Shown: piece by piece, positions 1 through 7,892 of the stretch | Numbering within the stretch: position 1 is the first letter of the stretch | Layout: each line of letters begins with the position of its first letter | Assembly (NCBI GenBank): GCA_964594045.1 | Contig: CAZQKR010000065.1 | Location: 1 to 18,042, forward strand | Source: UBA2365 sp964594045 | GTDB lineage: Bacteria; Bacteroidota; Bacteroidia; Chitinophagales; Saprospiraceae | Length of the DNA: 18,042 nucleotides | Reading direction: 5' to 3' | The notes under the pieces: generated by a model | What the model was told of the DNA's origin: nothing | Databases searched by the model: none | The model's input: the letters and a program-made list of their open reading frames with translations, nothing else | Position numbers and translations under genes: made by a program

Positions 1-70
1 GAAAATTCTTCCAAATATTGTATCAAAATTTTAATTCATAAGGATCGACTAAATAATAAAACTTCTGATT

Positions 71-619
71 TTGGAAAACTTCATCTCAAAGCAATTGATC
101 GAACACTGTAAAAATGGTGATCGCAGGTCTCAAAAAGAACTATACCTGCTCACCATTGACAGGTTCAGAAATATTGGTTGGCGGTATAGCTTTAATAATG
201 ATGATGCTTTGGATATCGTTCAGAACACATACCTGATGATTTTCAGATCATTGGATAAGTACGATGATAATAAAGGGTCTTTTTATACCTGGAGTACCAA
301 AATCATTGTAAATGAAGCACTTCAATTGTTGAGAAAACGAAGTAAAATTATGTCTGATGATTTTAATGATAATTTATATGTGGAACATTCGGATATGAAT
401 CTGGAAAAATACACGATCGATGAGATCAAAAGAGTTGTCGGGCAAATGAATCCAGCGCACAGAGTGATTTTTAATATGTATTTTTTTGATGAATTCACCT
501 ATAGAGAAATAGCAGAAATTCTTAACATCAAAGAGTCGAGTACTAGAGCTAATGTATCACGAGCGAAAAAAGCATTTTTGGATGTTTGGAAAAAAATTGA
601 TAATTCAATGGCTTTATGA
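71..619 (+). CDS. ECF-type RNA polymerase sigma factor (sigma-70 family)
   Basis: This 182-residue protein has the two-domain build of an extracytoplasmic-function sigma factor, which directs core RNA polymerase to a small regulon. Region 2 lies at about residues 24-92, with the acidic NNDDALDIVQNTYLMIF core-binding helix and the FYTWSTKIIVNEALQLLRKR segment that melts and reads the -10 element. Region 4 lies at about 118-176, with a helix-turn-helix (TYREIAEILNIKESSTRANV) for the -35 element. The length is typical of the family. The start is a TTG at 71: an in-frame stop at 50-52 leaves no upstream ATG and no Shine-Dalgarno is visible, which is common in Bacteroidota. Its stop overlaps the next gene by 4 bp (ATGA), so the two are translationally coupled. 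The downstream partner has a membrane anchor and probably controls this factor. The sigma assignment is secure; the exact ECF subgroup and regulon are unknown. Confidence 0.93.
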   Translation: MENFISKQLIEHCKNGDRRSQKELYLLTIDRFRNIGWRYSFNNDDALDIVQNTYLMIFRSLDKYDDNKGSFYTWSTKIIVNEALQLLRKRSKIMSDDFNDNLYVEHSDMNLEKYTIDEIKRVVGQMNPAHRVIFNMYFFDEFTYREIAEILNIKESSTRANVSRAKKAFLDVWKKIDNSMAL

Positions 620-1917
620 AGAGAATAAATTATAATAAACTTTGGGAAAATGATATTCCTGAGTGGAATAAAGAGGAATTATGGTCAATAATCGAAAAAA
701 GCCTTAATAGTAATAAAGACCGTTCTAAACCAGTTTATATTTTGTTGTTTGCGTGCTCTCTGGTTCTCGGATTTGGTGTATTATGGAATCATTTCGGTAA
801 AATCAACAATATGAAGCCAGAGATTTCGAAAAGCATTGAAAAAAAACGAACGAAAATGGATTTCGGCGACGAATTCTACCCAGAAATAAAAAATGATTCA
901 GTTAGCTTAAGTAAGCAGTCAACAGAGTTTTTCTTCAAAACCAATGAAAAACTTGAACAAGTACAATCTACTGAGATAGATCAATATCCAGGAGAATTAA
1001 AAGTTCCGGGTAGCGAAGTCACTTATGGCACTTATTCATTAGGGAGTCATGCTGGTGATCTCGCAGATGTAAGGAAAGATGAAAATATTCAAAAATTGCC
1101 TGGTTTTTTGGTTAAATTATTCCGGATCCAGGATGTGAATTTGGTTGATTTTAATAGCAATCAAAGTATTCCACCGGAAAAATCTGTTTTGAATCATCCG
1201 TTTAATTGGATCTCTGCAAATACTGCTTTGGGCTTCGGCTTGACGATAACTGATCATGATAAAAATTCTTTCTGGCAAAGCAGAAAATTGCGAAACGAAA
1301 AAATTATTGTTAACTATTCAGCTTCTCTGTTATTTGGTAAATCTGTTTTCAGGAATTTCACCATTTCTACAGGTATGGATTATCAAAATCAGATGATCAA
1401 TTTTGTAGACAGGGATTCGATAATGAATATTAACAGCTTTCAAAGTGATTCGGCATTTTTTGTAAATTCTTCTGAACCGATTTATTTTTCGGGTGAGCGA
1501 ACAATTACTAACATCAAATACAGGAACCTGGATGTTTTGAATGAAATTTCACATATTTCAATTCCACTTTTTTTCAATTATCATTATACAGCAACAAAGT
1601 TTGGATATTCTTTTGGAGCAGGAGTTCTGTTTCGGGTTCATTCAATATTTAAAGGGTATACCGTCAACCATGAAAATAACATCGTTCCCTACAATAATTA
1701 CCTTCAATATATAAAAAAATACAAAGGCATTACGGATTTAAAATTGACAGGGCATTATCGGGTGAGTTTAATCGAAAACGTAAATTTAAATTTAGGCATT
1801 GAAGTTGGTTTCCCGCTAAAACCTTCCTACACCCTTGATACGGATGGTGTAAATCCTTTTAGAGATAAGTCCATTAGTTTTAACTCGCAATTTGGGCTGA
1901 GCTATTTGTTCAGGTAA
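616..1917 (+). CDS. Membrane-anchored protein with beta-barrel-like C-terminal half; probable anti-sigma partner
   Basis: This 433-residue protein begins with a short charged cytosolic segment rich in W, K and E (residues 1-38). One hydrophobic helix follows (about 40-58, YILLFACSLVLGFGVLW). Next comes a polar, low-complexity linker to about residue 190. The C-terminal region (about 190-433) has alternating hydrophobic/aromatic beta-strands, GxGxxF-type turns and a terminal GLSYLFR strand, as in outer-membrane beta-barrel proteins. Its start overlaps the sigma gene by 4 bp. From the operon and topology I infer a single-pass regulator: the N-terminus would bind the sigma factor and the outer part would sense the envelope. 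No classical zinc anti-sigma motif (HxxxCxxC) is present, so the anti-sigma role is inference. It could instead be an outer-membrane protein with an unusual anchor. The combination of inner-membrane helix and barrel-like domain is odd and is discussed in the findings. Confidence 0.75.
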   Translation: MKRINYNKLWENDIPEWNKEELWSIIEKSLNSNKDRSKPVYILLFACSLVLGFGVLWNHFGKINNMKPEISKSIEKKRTKMDFGDEFYPEIKNDSVSLSKQSTEFFFKTNEKLEQVQSTEIDQYPGELKVPGSEVTYGTYSLGSHAGDLADVRKDENIQKLPGFLVKLFRIQDVNLVDFNSNQSIPPEKSVLNHPFNWISANTALGFGLTITDHDKNSFWQSRKLRNEKIIVNYSASLLFGKSVFRNFTISTGMDYQNQMINFVDRDSIMNINSFQSDSAFFVNSSEPIYFSGERTITNIKYRNLDVLNEISHISIPLFFNYHYTATKFGYSFGAGVLFRVHSIFKGYTVNHENNIVPYNNYLQYIKKYKGITDLKLTGHYRVSLIENVNLNLGIEVGFPLKPSYTLDTDGVNPFRDKSISFNSQFGLSYLFR

Positions 1918-2022
1918 AAATGTTTTCTGACTTTGCAGAAATTTTTACTTTATATGCAAATGAGGCTAGATTTTAAGTAATCAAAGGAATTGTAAATGAT
2001 TGTCATCGTTAATAAACCCTTA

Positions 2023-2050
2023 CAACGGCATTAGTTAAAATAATGCGTTG
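2023..2050. terminator. Imperfect hairpin between convergent genes
   Basis: A 10-bp stem with one bulged G (2027) and a 7-nt loop (2034-2040) lies between the plus-strand gene ending at 1917 and the minus-strand gene ending at 2081. The inner arms read GCATTA and TAATGC. No clear U-tract follows on either strand, so it is only a weak candidate for a bidirectional terminator. The rest of 1918-2080 shows nothing recognisable. Confidence 0.35.
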
Positions 2051-2080
2051 ATGAACGTCATTTCAAAATATCAAGGGAAA

Positions 2081-2473
2081 TCAAAACAGCTTCATTTTAG
2101 CAAGGCTATTGGTAACATCTTCAATGGACATGTCTTCAATCGCAGCTACCAGCAAGATGGTCATGAATCTGTCCGCCTCTCCCCAGAGCAATTTGGTCAG
2201 TAATATTTCTGTAGGAGTTAAATCATCTGGTAGCTCTCCGCCTTCTTCCATTCCGTAAAAACTGACATAGTTTATCCTGTCCGGAAAATAAGCGCATGTG
2301 ATCTCAGGATCAGGCATTTCATCCGGAAACTGATCTGAGACTGATGTGAGCAAGGACTTGTCCGTTATGATCGGTGTTTTTATTTTGACGGATTTTGGAT
2401 CTGGGAAGTGGTAATCTGTCAAAATTTTTTCCCTGCTTAGTCTTGAATCATTATGTTTCACCTCAAATTCCAT
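2081..2473 (-). CDS. Hypothetical acidic protein, 130 aa
   Basis: I do not recognise this family. The protein is soluble and acidic, with no signal peptide or membrane segment. It has a proline-rich middle (residues about 48-62, FPDEMPDPEITCAYFPD) and a helical C-terminal third (TPTEILLTKLLWGEADRFM, then IEDMSIEDVTNSLAKMK). The ATG at 2471-2473 gives a complete reading frame with normal amino-acid composition, which supports a real gene. It stands alone: a convergent sigma-factor operon lies on one side and a 660-bp repeat-bearing gap on the other. No function can be assigned from sequence or context. Confidence 0.6.
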   Translation of the reverse strand: MEFEVKHNDSRLSREKILTDYHFPDPKSVKIKTPIITDKSLLTSVSDQFPDEMPDPEITCAYFPDRINYVSFYGMEEGGELPDDLTPTEILLTKLLWGEADRFMTILLVAAIEDMSIEDVTNSLAKMKLF

Positions 2474-3138
2474 GTATCCGATTTTCCTGTAAGATACAAC
2501 ATTTTTTGCAAATTAGAAAGAGAAACTAAGCAAAATTTGATGCTAAGCAAGCATAATTGAGCAATGGTCTAAATGATTTTCATTTTTTCATTTCGGCCCT
2601 TTTCACCTGGCAATGATCGCTCCTTTCATGGTTCATCCCTGATGAAGTGCGCATTGCGAAATGATGCCTAATCAGTTAAAATCTTTCGGATTTCTAAACA
2701 AAGATCCGCGCTGCGAAGCATCAGCGTCATCCGCGTTGCCAACTGTATTTTTTAAACGTGGAGTAAGAGGATCGTTGCTTGTCCAATGTGGGAGTTGCTA
2801 CGAATTTTCAAATTTTCAAATCCTCAAATTTTCAAATCAAACGATTATTCAATGAATGAATATTTTTTTGGTTCCCGCAGATCTCGCAGATCAGCGCAGA
2901 AATTAATATATGATTGACAGAAAAAGATCAGCGAAAATCTGCGAAATATCAGAGAAAATCTGCGGGAAAATCATCATCACACCCTGGTCAATTTTCCAAT
3001 TTTCAACTCTTTCTTTCCATAAATAGGGCTTTGTTCCTTTCCGGCTTTGCCCCTGTTTTCCTTATTTAGAGAATGTATTCAATACTTTAATTAAATAAAA
3101 ATTTCAGTTTTTGAACAAATCCCAACTTTATAAACTTT
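2474..3138. repeat. Gene-free stretch with modular intergenic repeat, copy 1
   Basis: No convincing gene lies here; a 64-codon plus-strand frame at 2661-2855 runs through repeat sequence and is not credible. Three modules match the end of the window. Module C (2696-2714, containing GATCCGCGCTGC) matches 18024-18042 at 18 of 19 positions. Module A (about 2803-2840) consists of TTTTCAAAT units. Module B core (2842-2905) matches 17841-17904 at 62 of 64 positions. Module B is followed by GCGAAAATCTGCG-type repeats, so that TTCCCGCAGAT (2872-2882) pairs with its 11-bp inverted copy at 2958-2968. Weaker similarity continues to about 2995. The layout suggests a non-coding, hairpin-forming dispersed repeat family. 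Nothing further is recognisable from 2996 to 3138. Confidence 0.8.
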
Positions 3139-3984
3139 CTACTTTTTACTTTCTACAAAATGCACATACTCCATGCTCAGATCCCAAAGCAGTTTTTGAT
3201 TCTCCGCACTTATATCGGCATTTTTTGGCTCTTCGACCTTGCACTTCGCAAAGTATTTTCCTGTGATCCCTTTAACTTCTTCTGAAGTGGCCAGGTAAAC
3301 GGAGGTGGCCGCTCCCTTTTCGGGAGAAATGAGCAACGGCTTTGCAATTCGGTTCAATACACCAAAAACGCCTTTGATCTCGCCTGCAAAATTGGTATTC
3401 ACTACTCCCGGATGCAGCGTATTGACGGTGATGCCGGTTCCGGTGAGCCTTTCGGCCAGCTCATTGGTGAACAGTATGTTGTGCAGTTTAGTATCACAAT
3501 ACGTAGACAAGGAACCGAATTTCTTTTCGCTTTGCAGATTTTCGGGATCAAATTTGCCCATTTTATGACCGGCTGAACTGACATTGATGATCCTGGGTTC
3601 CTCGCTCTTTTTCAAAAGATCCAAAAGCAAATGTGTCAGCAGAAAATGTGAAAGGTGGTTTATCTGGAACATGTGTTCAAATCCATCCGATGAAATTCTC
3701 CTTTCAGGCAGGCATACACCGGCATTATTGATCAAAATATCGAGCTTTGCGTACTTTTCGCGGAATAATTCAGCACTTTTCCGAACCTCAGCCAGAGAGA
3801 GCAGATCCCCGATAATAAAATCAACCTGTTGATTTGATGTAGTAGAAATGATCTCGTTTTTTACTTCCTGTGCTTTTTGAGGGTTCCTGGCAATAAAAAT
3901 TATCTGGTGACCCATACCGGCAAGTTGCATGGCTGTGGATTTTCCTATACCAGAGTTGGCTCCGGTGATCAATATTGTTTTCAT
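3139..3984 (-). CDS. Short-chain dehydrogenase/reductase (retinol-dehydrogenase-like SDR)
   Basis: This 281-residue protein is a classical SDR oxidoreductase, a cytosolic NAD(P)-dependent enzyme acting on an alcohol or ketone. The cofactor-binding glycine motif TGANSGIG is at residues 7-14. NNAG is at 86-89, the active-site serine region NVSSAGH at 134-140, and the catalytic pair is Y162 and K166 (YCDTK). HPGVV follows at 191-195. R33 after the second strand (FIARNP) fits an NADPH preference. The wording of the active site and the length resemble the retinol dehydrogenase/WWOX-like group, but the substrate cannot be read from sequence. It lies 47 bp downstream of the 135-aa gene on the same strand, so the two may be co-transcribed. 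Enzyme class is secure; the specific activity is unknown. Confidence 0.93.
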   Translation of the reverse strand: MKTILITGANSGIGKSTAMQLAGMGHQIIFIARNPQKAQEVKNEIISTTSNQQVDFIIGDLLSLAEVRKSAELFREKYAKLDILINNAGVCLPERRISSDGFEHMFQINHLSHFLLTHLLLDLLKKSEEPRIINVSSAGHKMGKFDPENLQSEKKFGSLSTYCDTKLHNILFTNELAERLTGTGITVNTLHPGVVNTNFAGEIKGVFGVLNRIAKPLLISPEKGAATSVYLATSEEVKGITGKYFAKCKVEEPKNADISAENQKLLWDLSMEYVHFVESKK

Positions 3985-4031
3985 TTGGTGTTTTTAAGGT
4001 TTGGTTAAAATAATGCAAGAGACTTTAAAAT

Positions 4032-4439
4032 TTACTTTGCCCTCATTTTATTGCCTTTGGGCAGGTGCGTAACTTCAGCCAGCCCGAGCATTTCCATTAA
4101 AGGCGGGACATACATGCCAAAACGGCCTCTGAAACCTTTTTTGAGCCCGTACCATCCGCCCACCGGGTTATTAGCTGAACGTCCCCAGGCTTCCACGGTT
4201 CCTTCTTTTACCGGCTTTTGCTCATCAGCGCTTCCCAAGTCCATCCAGTCTCCGTGGTTTTTAAGCATTTCATGCAGATCATCTATGCACCGGTAGTCGT
4301 AATGTAAAACGGTCTTTCCCACGGTGCAAACCAATATTTCCTTGTTGTCCTTTACCTCTTTATGCATGGTAAAATCAGAAGACAGAGGTGGTGTTTTTAA
4401 TTGCCATGGATTTTCTTTAGTGCCTGTTTCTATTGTCAT
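4032..4439 (-). CDS. Conserved protein of unknown function, 135 aa (DUF6855-like)
   Basis: This small soluble protein has no signal peptide or membrane helix. Its C-terminal half is dense in glycine, tryptophan and arginine patterns typical of a tightly conserved family: ADEQKP (71-76), VEAWGRS (82-88), NPVGGWYG (91-98), KGFRGRFG (101-108) and PPLMEMLGLAEV (112-123). From memory this pattern belongs to a widespread bacterial family without known function, which I would call DUF6855-like; I could not verify the name. The start ATG at 4437-4439 leads into TKENPWQLKTPP, which also looks like a conserved family N-terminus. The SDR gene follows 47 bp downstream on the same strand, so the pair may act together. 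No biochemical role can be assigned. Confidence 0.8.
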   Translation of the reverse strand: MTIETGTKENPWQLKTPPLSSDFTMHKEVKDNKEILVCTVGKTVLHYDYRCIDDLHEMLKNHGDWMDLGSADEQKPVKEGTVEAWGRSANNPVGGWYGLKKGFRGRFGMYVPPLMEMLGLAEVTHLPKGNKMRAK

Positions 4440-4568
4440 TGTATCGAATTTTTTGCTTAATCGAAATATGTTATTTAACAGGACAAAGAAAACTTTTGTT
4501 CAGACCTAATGATCATTCAATTTTTAAAATTTCAGAATCACAGGTTTTGGGATAATAAAAATAAAATA

Positions 4569-5002
4569 CTAAATGACCAGCAAAGTGAACGATGCTGTGA
4601 CTAAAAGGCAAACTTTACTCCGTAGTGTTGCCAGATCACCCCTGAAAATGTACTTGCCGTCAGGGTGCTAGTATTCTGAAACGCTGTATAATAGCCTTTG
4701 GCTGTTGCCGTATCTTTCGTGTCTGCAATATAATTAATAAACTTTGGATAAACCTCGGAAGCTGCAGTTTTGATGCCATAAAGAAGGAACATTATAAAAA
4801 ATGTATAGATAATGTTCTTGAATGCCATTCCAAAATGCACCAGGGAAAAGATCATTAGTCCACAGATGAATATTTTTTTGAGCCCGACCTGGTCTGCCAG
4901 TATTACCAAAGGTAATCCTGACAGTGCGTAAACTAAATTGTTGAATAAATATAAAACGATCAAAGCAGGATCACTGATTCCGGATTTTTTTACTTTGTTT
5001 GA
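4569..5002 (-). pseudogene. Decayed C-terminal half of an MFS transporter
   Basis: The minus-strand frame reads SNKVKKSGISDPALIVLYLF, then NNLVYALSGLPLVILADQVG, then LKKIF. This matches the start of the second half of a major facilitator superfamily protein, including the D..G[LR]KK loop between helices. Three to four hydrophobic helices follow. The full-length family is around 400 residues; here only about 140 remain. At the 5' side the frame is closed by a stop at 5003-5005 with no plausible start. At the 3' side the frame stops at 4601-4603 after VKFAF, but shifting frame in a short T-run (minus strand of 4603-4606) continues the last helix as FLVTASFTLLVI to 4569. That indicates a one-base deletion. 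The N-terminal half is absent upstream. It is very likely non-functional; the original substrate is unknown. Confidence 0.8.
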
Positions 5003-5136
5003 TTAAAACACATTGGAATTGTTGATCACAACTATGACCGATGACAGCTTTACAAGGGAATTCATGAAACAGGAAAGCAATGGTTGCAAATGGAGGAATA
5101 TCCTTTCAAAATATTGACAATCAATTATTTAGTAAG

Positions 5137-5159
5137 ATGCAATGTTAAAAATATTGCAT
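5137..5159. other. Short perfect-stem hairpin in AT-rich spacer
   Basis: Arms ATGCAAT (5137-5143) and ATTGCAT (5153-5159) pair, and three further pairs (one G-U) close the stem to a 3-nt loop. The flanking A-run (5161-5170) is on the wrong side for a standard rho-independent terminator on either strand, so its role is unclear. The surrounding gap 5003-5309 separates divergent units and should hold the promoter of the downstream three-gene operon; I saw no strong consensus promoter. Confidence 0.3.
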
Positions 5160-5309
5160 TCAAAAAAAAATAAAAATTACCTGGACTAAGATGGAAAATA
5201 ATTGATAGAAAAAATTAAGTCTTCGCATTGAGTATCCATAAAAATGAATTAATTTTATTGATTGATGTGGGAGGCGTTTCGAGTTTTTCTATTTGTAAAA
5301 AAATATTTT

Positions 5310-6296
5310 ATGCGGGTTCTATTGACAGGCGCGGATGGGTTGCTCGGCAGTAATCTTGTCCGACTGTTGTTGAAAAGAGGATATACAGTGCGAGTTTTAA
5401 TTTTGGCTTCCTCGGTCTCCACGACGCTTGACGGGCTGAACATTGAAAAATACTATGGCAATATCCTTGAACCAGATACCCTGACCAAAGCATTCAAAGG
5501 CAGCGATGCCATCATACATGCTGCCGCAATGACAAACATTTGGCCGGCACGTTCTGCGATGGTTCGCAGAGTCAATATTGAAGGAACCCGGAATATAGTG
5601 GATGCTGCGATCAGGCACAAGCTGAAGCGGATGATCTATATCGGATCCTGCAGTTCGGTTAATGCTAACCCTTTGACCAAAGGAAATTTTTCTTTTCCGG
5701 GTGCCAGATTCGGACTTGATTATATAGATTCAAAGTATGAAGCCCTGAACCTGGTAAATGAAGCAGTGAAAAGCCAAAGTCTTCCGGCAATTTCAATCCT
5801 GCCCACATTTATGATCGGTGCATACGATTCCTTGCCCGGCTCAGGTCAGATGATACTGGCTGTAGCTCAGGGTAAGATGAAATTTTATTCATCCGGAGGC
5901 AGGAATTATGTACATGTAATGGATGTGGCGACCGCCATTGCAAATGCACTTGAAACCGGAACCATCGGCAAGTTTTATGTTGCGGGAAATGAAAATTTGA
6001 CTTATAAGGAATTTTTCAGGAAAACTTCAGAAATTGTACATCAACCCGGTCCAAAAATTGAGGTACCAGGTTTTCTTGTGAAAGCAATAGGATACCTCGG
6101 TACCCTGTTTGGAAAATGGTTGGGTAAACAACCTTTGATAAGTTATCCCATGGCGCAAATTTCGTGTGAAAAGCAATTTGTTTCTTCTGTTGAAGCTGTG
6201 GCAGAATTGAAAATGCCTCAGACAGATATCGGGATTGCCATTCGTGAATGCTATGAATGGTTTTTGGAAAACGGTTATATAAAACTTAAAAAATGA
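5310..6296 (+). CDS. NAD(P)-dependent epimerase/reductase (extended SDR, 3-beta-HSD/DFR-like)
   Basis: I chose the ATG at 5310 (328 residues) because it places the nucleotide-binding motif right at the N-terminus, as in the family; an in-frame upstream start (TTG 5262) would add 16 unrelated residues. The Rossmann motif TGADGLLG is at residues 6-13 and a second-strand cofactor region follows. IGSCSSVNA at 111-119 carries the active-site serine, and YIDSK gives catalytic Y138 and K142. Residues 200-205 (YVHVMD) are the typical extended-SDR segment before the C-terminal substrate domain. The build resembles 3-beta-hydroxysteroid dehydrogenase/dihydroflavonol reductase-like enzymes, which reduce ketones or oxidise alcohols on sugars, lipids or isoprenoids. 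The last codons overlap the next gene by 4 bp (ATGA), so it opens a coupled three-gene operon. The substrate is unknown. Confidence 0.92.
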   Translation: MRVLLTGADGLLGSNLVRLLLKRGYTVRVLILASSVSTTLDGLNIEKYYGNILEPDTLTKAFKGSDAIIHAAAMTNIWPARSAMVRRVNIEGTRNIVDAAIRHKLKRMIYIGSCSSVNANPLTKGNFSFPGARFGLDYIDSKYEALNLVNEAVKSQSLPAISILPTFMIGAYDSLPGSGQMILAVAQGKMKFYSSGGRNYVHVMDVATAIANALETGTIGKFYVAGNENLTYKEFFRKTSEIVHQPGPKIEVPGFLVKAIGYLGTLFGKWLGKQPLISYPMAQISCEKQFVSSVEAVAELKMPQTDIGIAIRECYEWFLENGYIKLKK

Positions 6297-7051
6297 TAAC
6301 TTATTTGCCAATCAACACTCTCTTTGCCAAAAGCCATCCAACATTGGTCATCCCTGTTCTGATTACACTTTTGTGTTTTGTTATTTACTGGTTTACAGCT
6401 CATTGTGGGAAGATTAAAGACTGGTTTTATCATCATAACGACAGTGACACTGCTTCCGTTTATCATTTTTTATTCACGAAGATATCAGGATTTTTAATCA
6501 TGGGAATTACGCCTTTGGTAAGCTGTCTGATTTTGATGCCGCAGTACTCTTGGTCATTTTACGCACTTACTTTCAGAGCCGACACATCATTATTTTCACT
6601 CATTTGGATTGTCGCAATTTCTGCCATATTGATACCTGTTGCCAGCCTGAGTGCCCGTAAACCAAAAAACCTGGTGAATTATCCTCAGATCCGCGCGAAA
6701 GTATGGACAAATAAAACAGTGATGATCAATATTATCGGATGGTCTTTGTACCTGTTGGGCTACGAATTGCTCTTCAGGGGAGTGCTCCTGATGCCTTTGG
6801 CAGAACAGTTGGGTATCTGGCCGGCGATATCGATAAATATTGCATTGTATTCAGCAACGCACATTCCAAAAGGACTTGAAGAAACCCTTGGAGCTATTCC
6901 CCTTGGTATATTGCTTTGTTTGCTCACATTGGCTTCAGGTACGATTTGGATCGCTTTTTTCGCACATTTGGCAATGGCGCTGACCAATTGCTTTACTGCG
7001 CTCAAATTTCACCCGGAGTTCCATTACAAAAACAGAAAAAGCCATGCGTAA
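6293..7051 (+). CDS. CPBP-family intramembrane protease-like protein (CAAX/Abi)
   Basis: This 252-residue multi-pass membrane protein has about six or seven hydrophobic helices. Three family motifs are recognisable. Motif 1 reads GYELLFRG (residues 156-163), where most members have EExxxR. Motif 2 is YSATH (186-190), close to FxxxH. Motif 3 is FFAHLAMALTN, with H225. CPBP proteins are inner-membrane Rce1-like metalloproteases that cleave near the membrane, or act in bacteriocin immunity and maturation. Here the first glutamate of motif 1 is tyrosine and the residue four after H225 is alanine instead of asparagine, so catalytic activity is uncertain. The gene overlaps its upstream neighbour by 4 bp and its downstream one by 8 bp. 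This points to a joint function with two SDR enzymes, perhaps on a membrane lipid or modified product; that is inference. Confidence 0.85.
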   Translation: MITYLPINTLFAKSHPTLVIPVLITLLCFVIYWFTAHCGKIKDWFYHHNDSDTASVYHFLFTKISGFLIMGITPLVSCLILMPQYSWSFYALTFRADTSLFSLIWIVAISAILIPVASLSARKPKNLVNYPQIRAKVWTNKTVMINIIGWSLYLLGYELLFRGVLLMPLAEQLGIWPAISINIALYSATHIPKGLEETLGAIPLGILLCLLTLASGTIWIAFFAHLAMALTNCFTALKFHPEFHYKNRKSHA

Positions 7052-7862
7052 AACAGATTTCCTTGGGAAAGTGGTCGTCATTACCGGTTCGAGCCGGGGC
7101 ATAGGTAAAAGTCTGGCCATAGAATTTGCCCGTTCAGGTGCCTCAATAGTGTTGAATGGCCGGAATAGTGAGCGATTGAAGAAAACTGAATCTGAGGTAA
7201 GGTGTTTCGATGATCAAGTTGTGAGTGTTTGTTGCGATGTCTCAACGCCCGAAGGGGGAAGACTGCTCATTGATCAGGCTATAGCCTCATTCGGAAAGAT
7301 TGACATTCTGATCAATAATGCGGGAATTTCGATGCGAGGTCATTTTGCTGATCTTGATCCTACTGTTGCAAGGCAGGTTTATGAAACTAATGTGCTGGGC
7401 GCAGTATATCCATCTCTTGGTGCGATAAAATATCTACGTTCAACTCATGGAAGCCTGGTTTTCATTTCCAGTATTGCCGGAATTCGCGGCCTGCCGGGTA
7501 CTTCAGTATATTGCAGCTCGAAAATGGCATTACGGGCATTAGCTGAATCGATCAGGCTTGAAGAGTGTCGCAATCATATCCATGTGGGACTGGTCATGGT
7601 TGCTTTTACTGAAAACGATGATGAAAAAACTGTGTTGAATGCGGATGGATCAATCAAAACACTCCGGCCCCGAACTGGTACAGGTGTACAGACTTTTGGA
7701 TCAGTTGTGAAAGCGGTCATTCAAAACATTGAAAAACGCAGGTTCATCTCAGTTTTAACGTTATTAGGAAAGCTCAATTATTATATGCAGGCACGTTATC
7801 CTTTGTTTGTCGAATTTTTGATCAAAAGAAATATTCAAAAGTTTGAACAAAGAGGGCAATAA
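7044..7862 (+). CDS. Classical short-chain dehydrogenase/reductase, third gene of operon
   Basis: This 272-residue SDR carries TGSSRGIG at 14-21, a CDVS segment at 64-67, NNAG at 91-94, the active-site ISSIAG at 141-146 and the catalytic pair Y156/K160 (YCSSK). R40 after strand two (VLNGRNSERL) suggests NADPH. The last 40 residues (LGKLNYYMQARYPLFVEFLI) are hydrophobic and aromatic, which may let it associate with the membrane. The start ATG at 7044 lies inside the end of the CPBP gene (8-bp overlap), so translation is coupled. A strong palindrome 30 bp after the stop probably ends the transcript. With the epimerase-like enzyme and the membrane protein it likely forms one pathway, though the substrate is unknown. 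Enzyme class is secure. Confidence 0.93.
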   Translation: MRKTDFLGKVVVITGSSRGIGKSLAIEFARSGASIVLNGRNSERLKKTESEVRCFDDQVVSVCCDVSTPEGGRLLIDQAIASFGKIDILINNAGISMRGHFADLDPTVARQVYETNVLGAVYPSLGAIKYLRSTHGSLVFISSIAGIRGLPGTSVYCSSKMALRALAESIRLEECRNHIHVGLVMVAFTENDDEKTVLNADGSIKTLRPRTGTGVQTFGSVVKAVIQNIEKRRFISVLTLLGKLNYYMQARYPLFVEFLIKRNIQKFEQRGQ

Positions 7863-7892
7863 GTCCGGCAGAGATATGCAAAGTTTAGCAAC

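Noticed and set aside
2661..2855. 64-codon plus-strand reading frame
   Set aside because: It runs through the modular repeat (modules C and A), its sequence has no protein-like pattern, and equivalent DNA at the window end is non-coding.
2871..2970. Possible CRISPR-like array from repeated GCAGAT/GCGAAAATCTGCG units
   Set aside because: The units are 6-13 bp, irregularly spaced and without unique spacers of even length; they belong to the hairpin repeat family, and no cas gene is present.
5262..5309. Upstream TTG/ATG starts for the epimerase-like gene
   Set aside because: They would add 14-16 residues ahead of the Rossmann motif, which in this family begins within the first few residues; the ATG at 5310 fits better.
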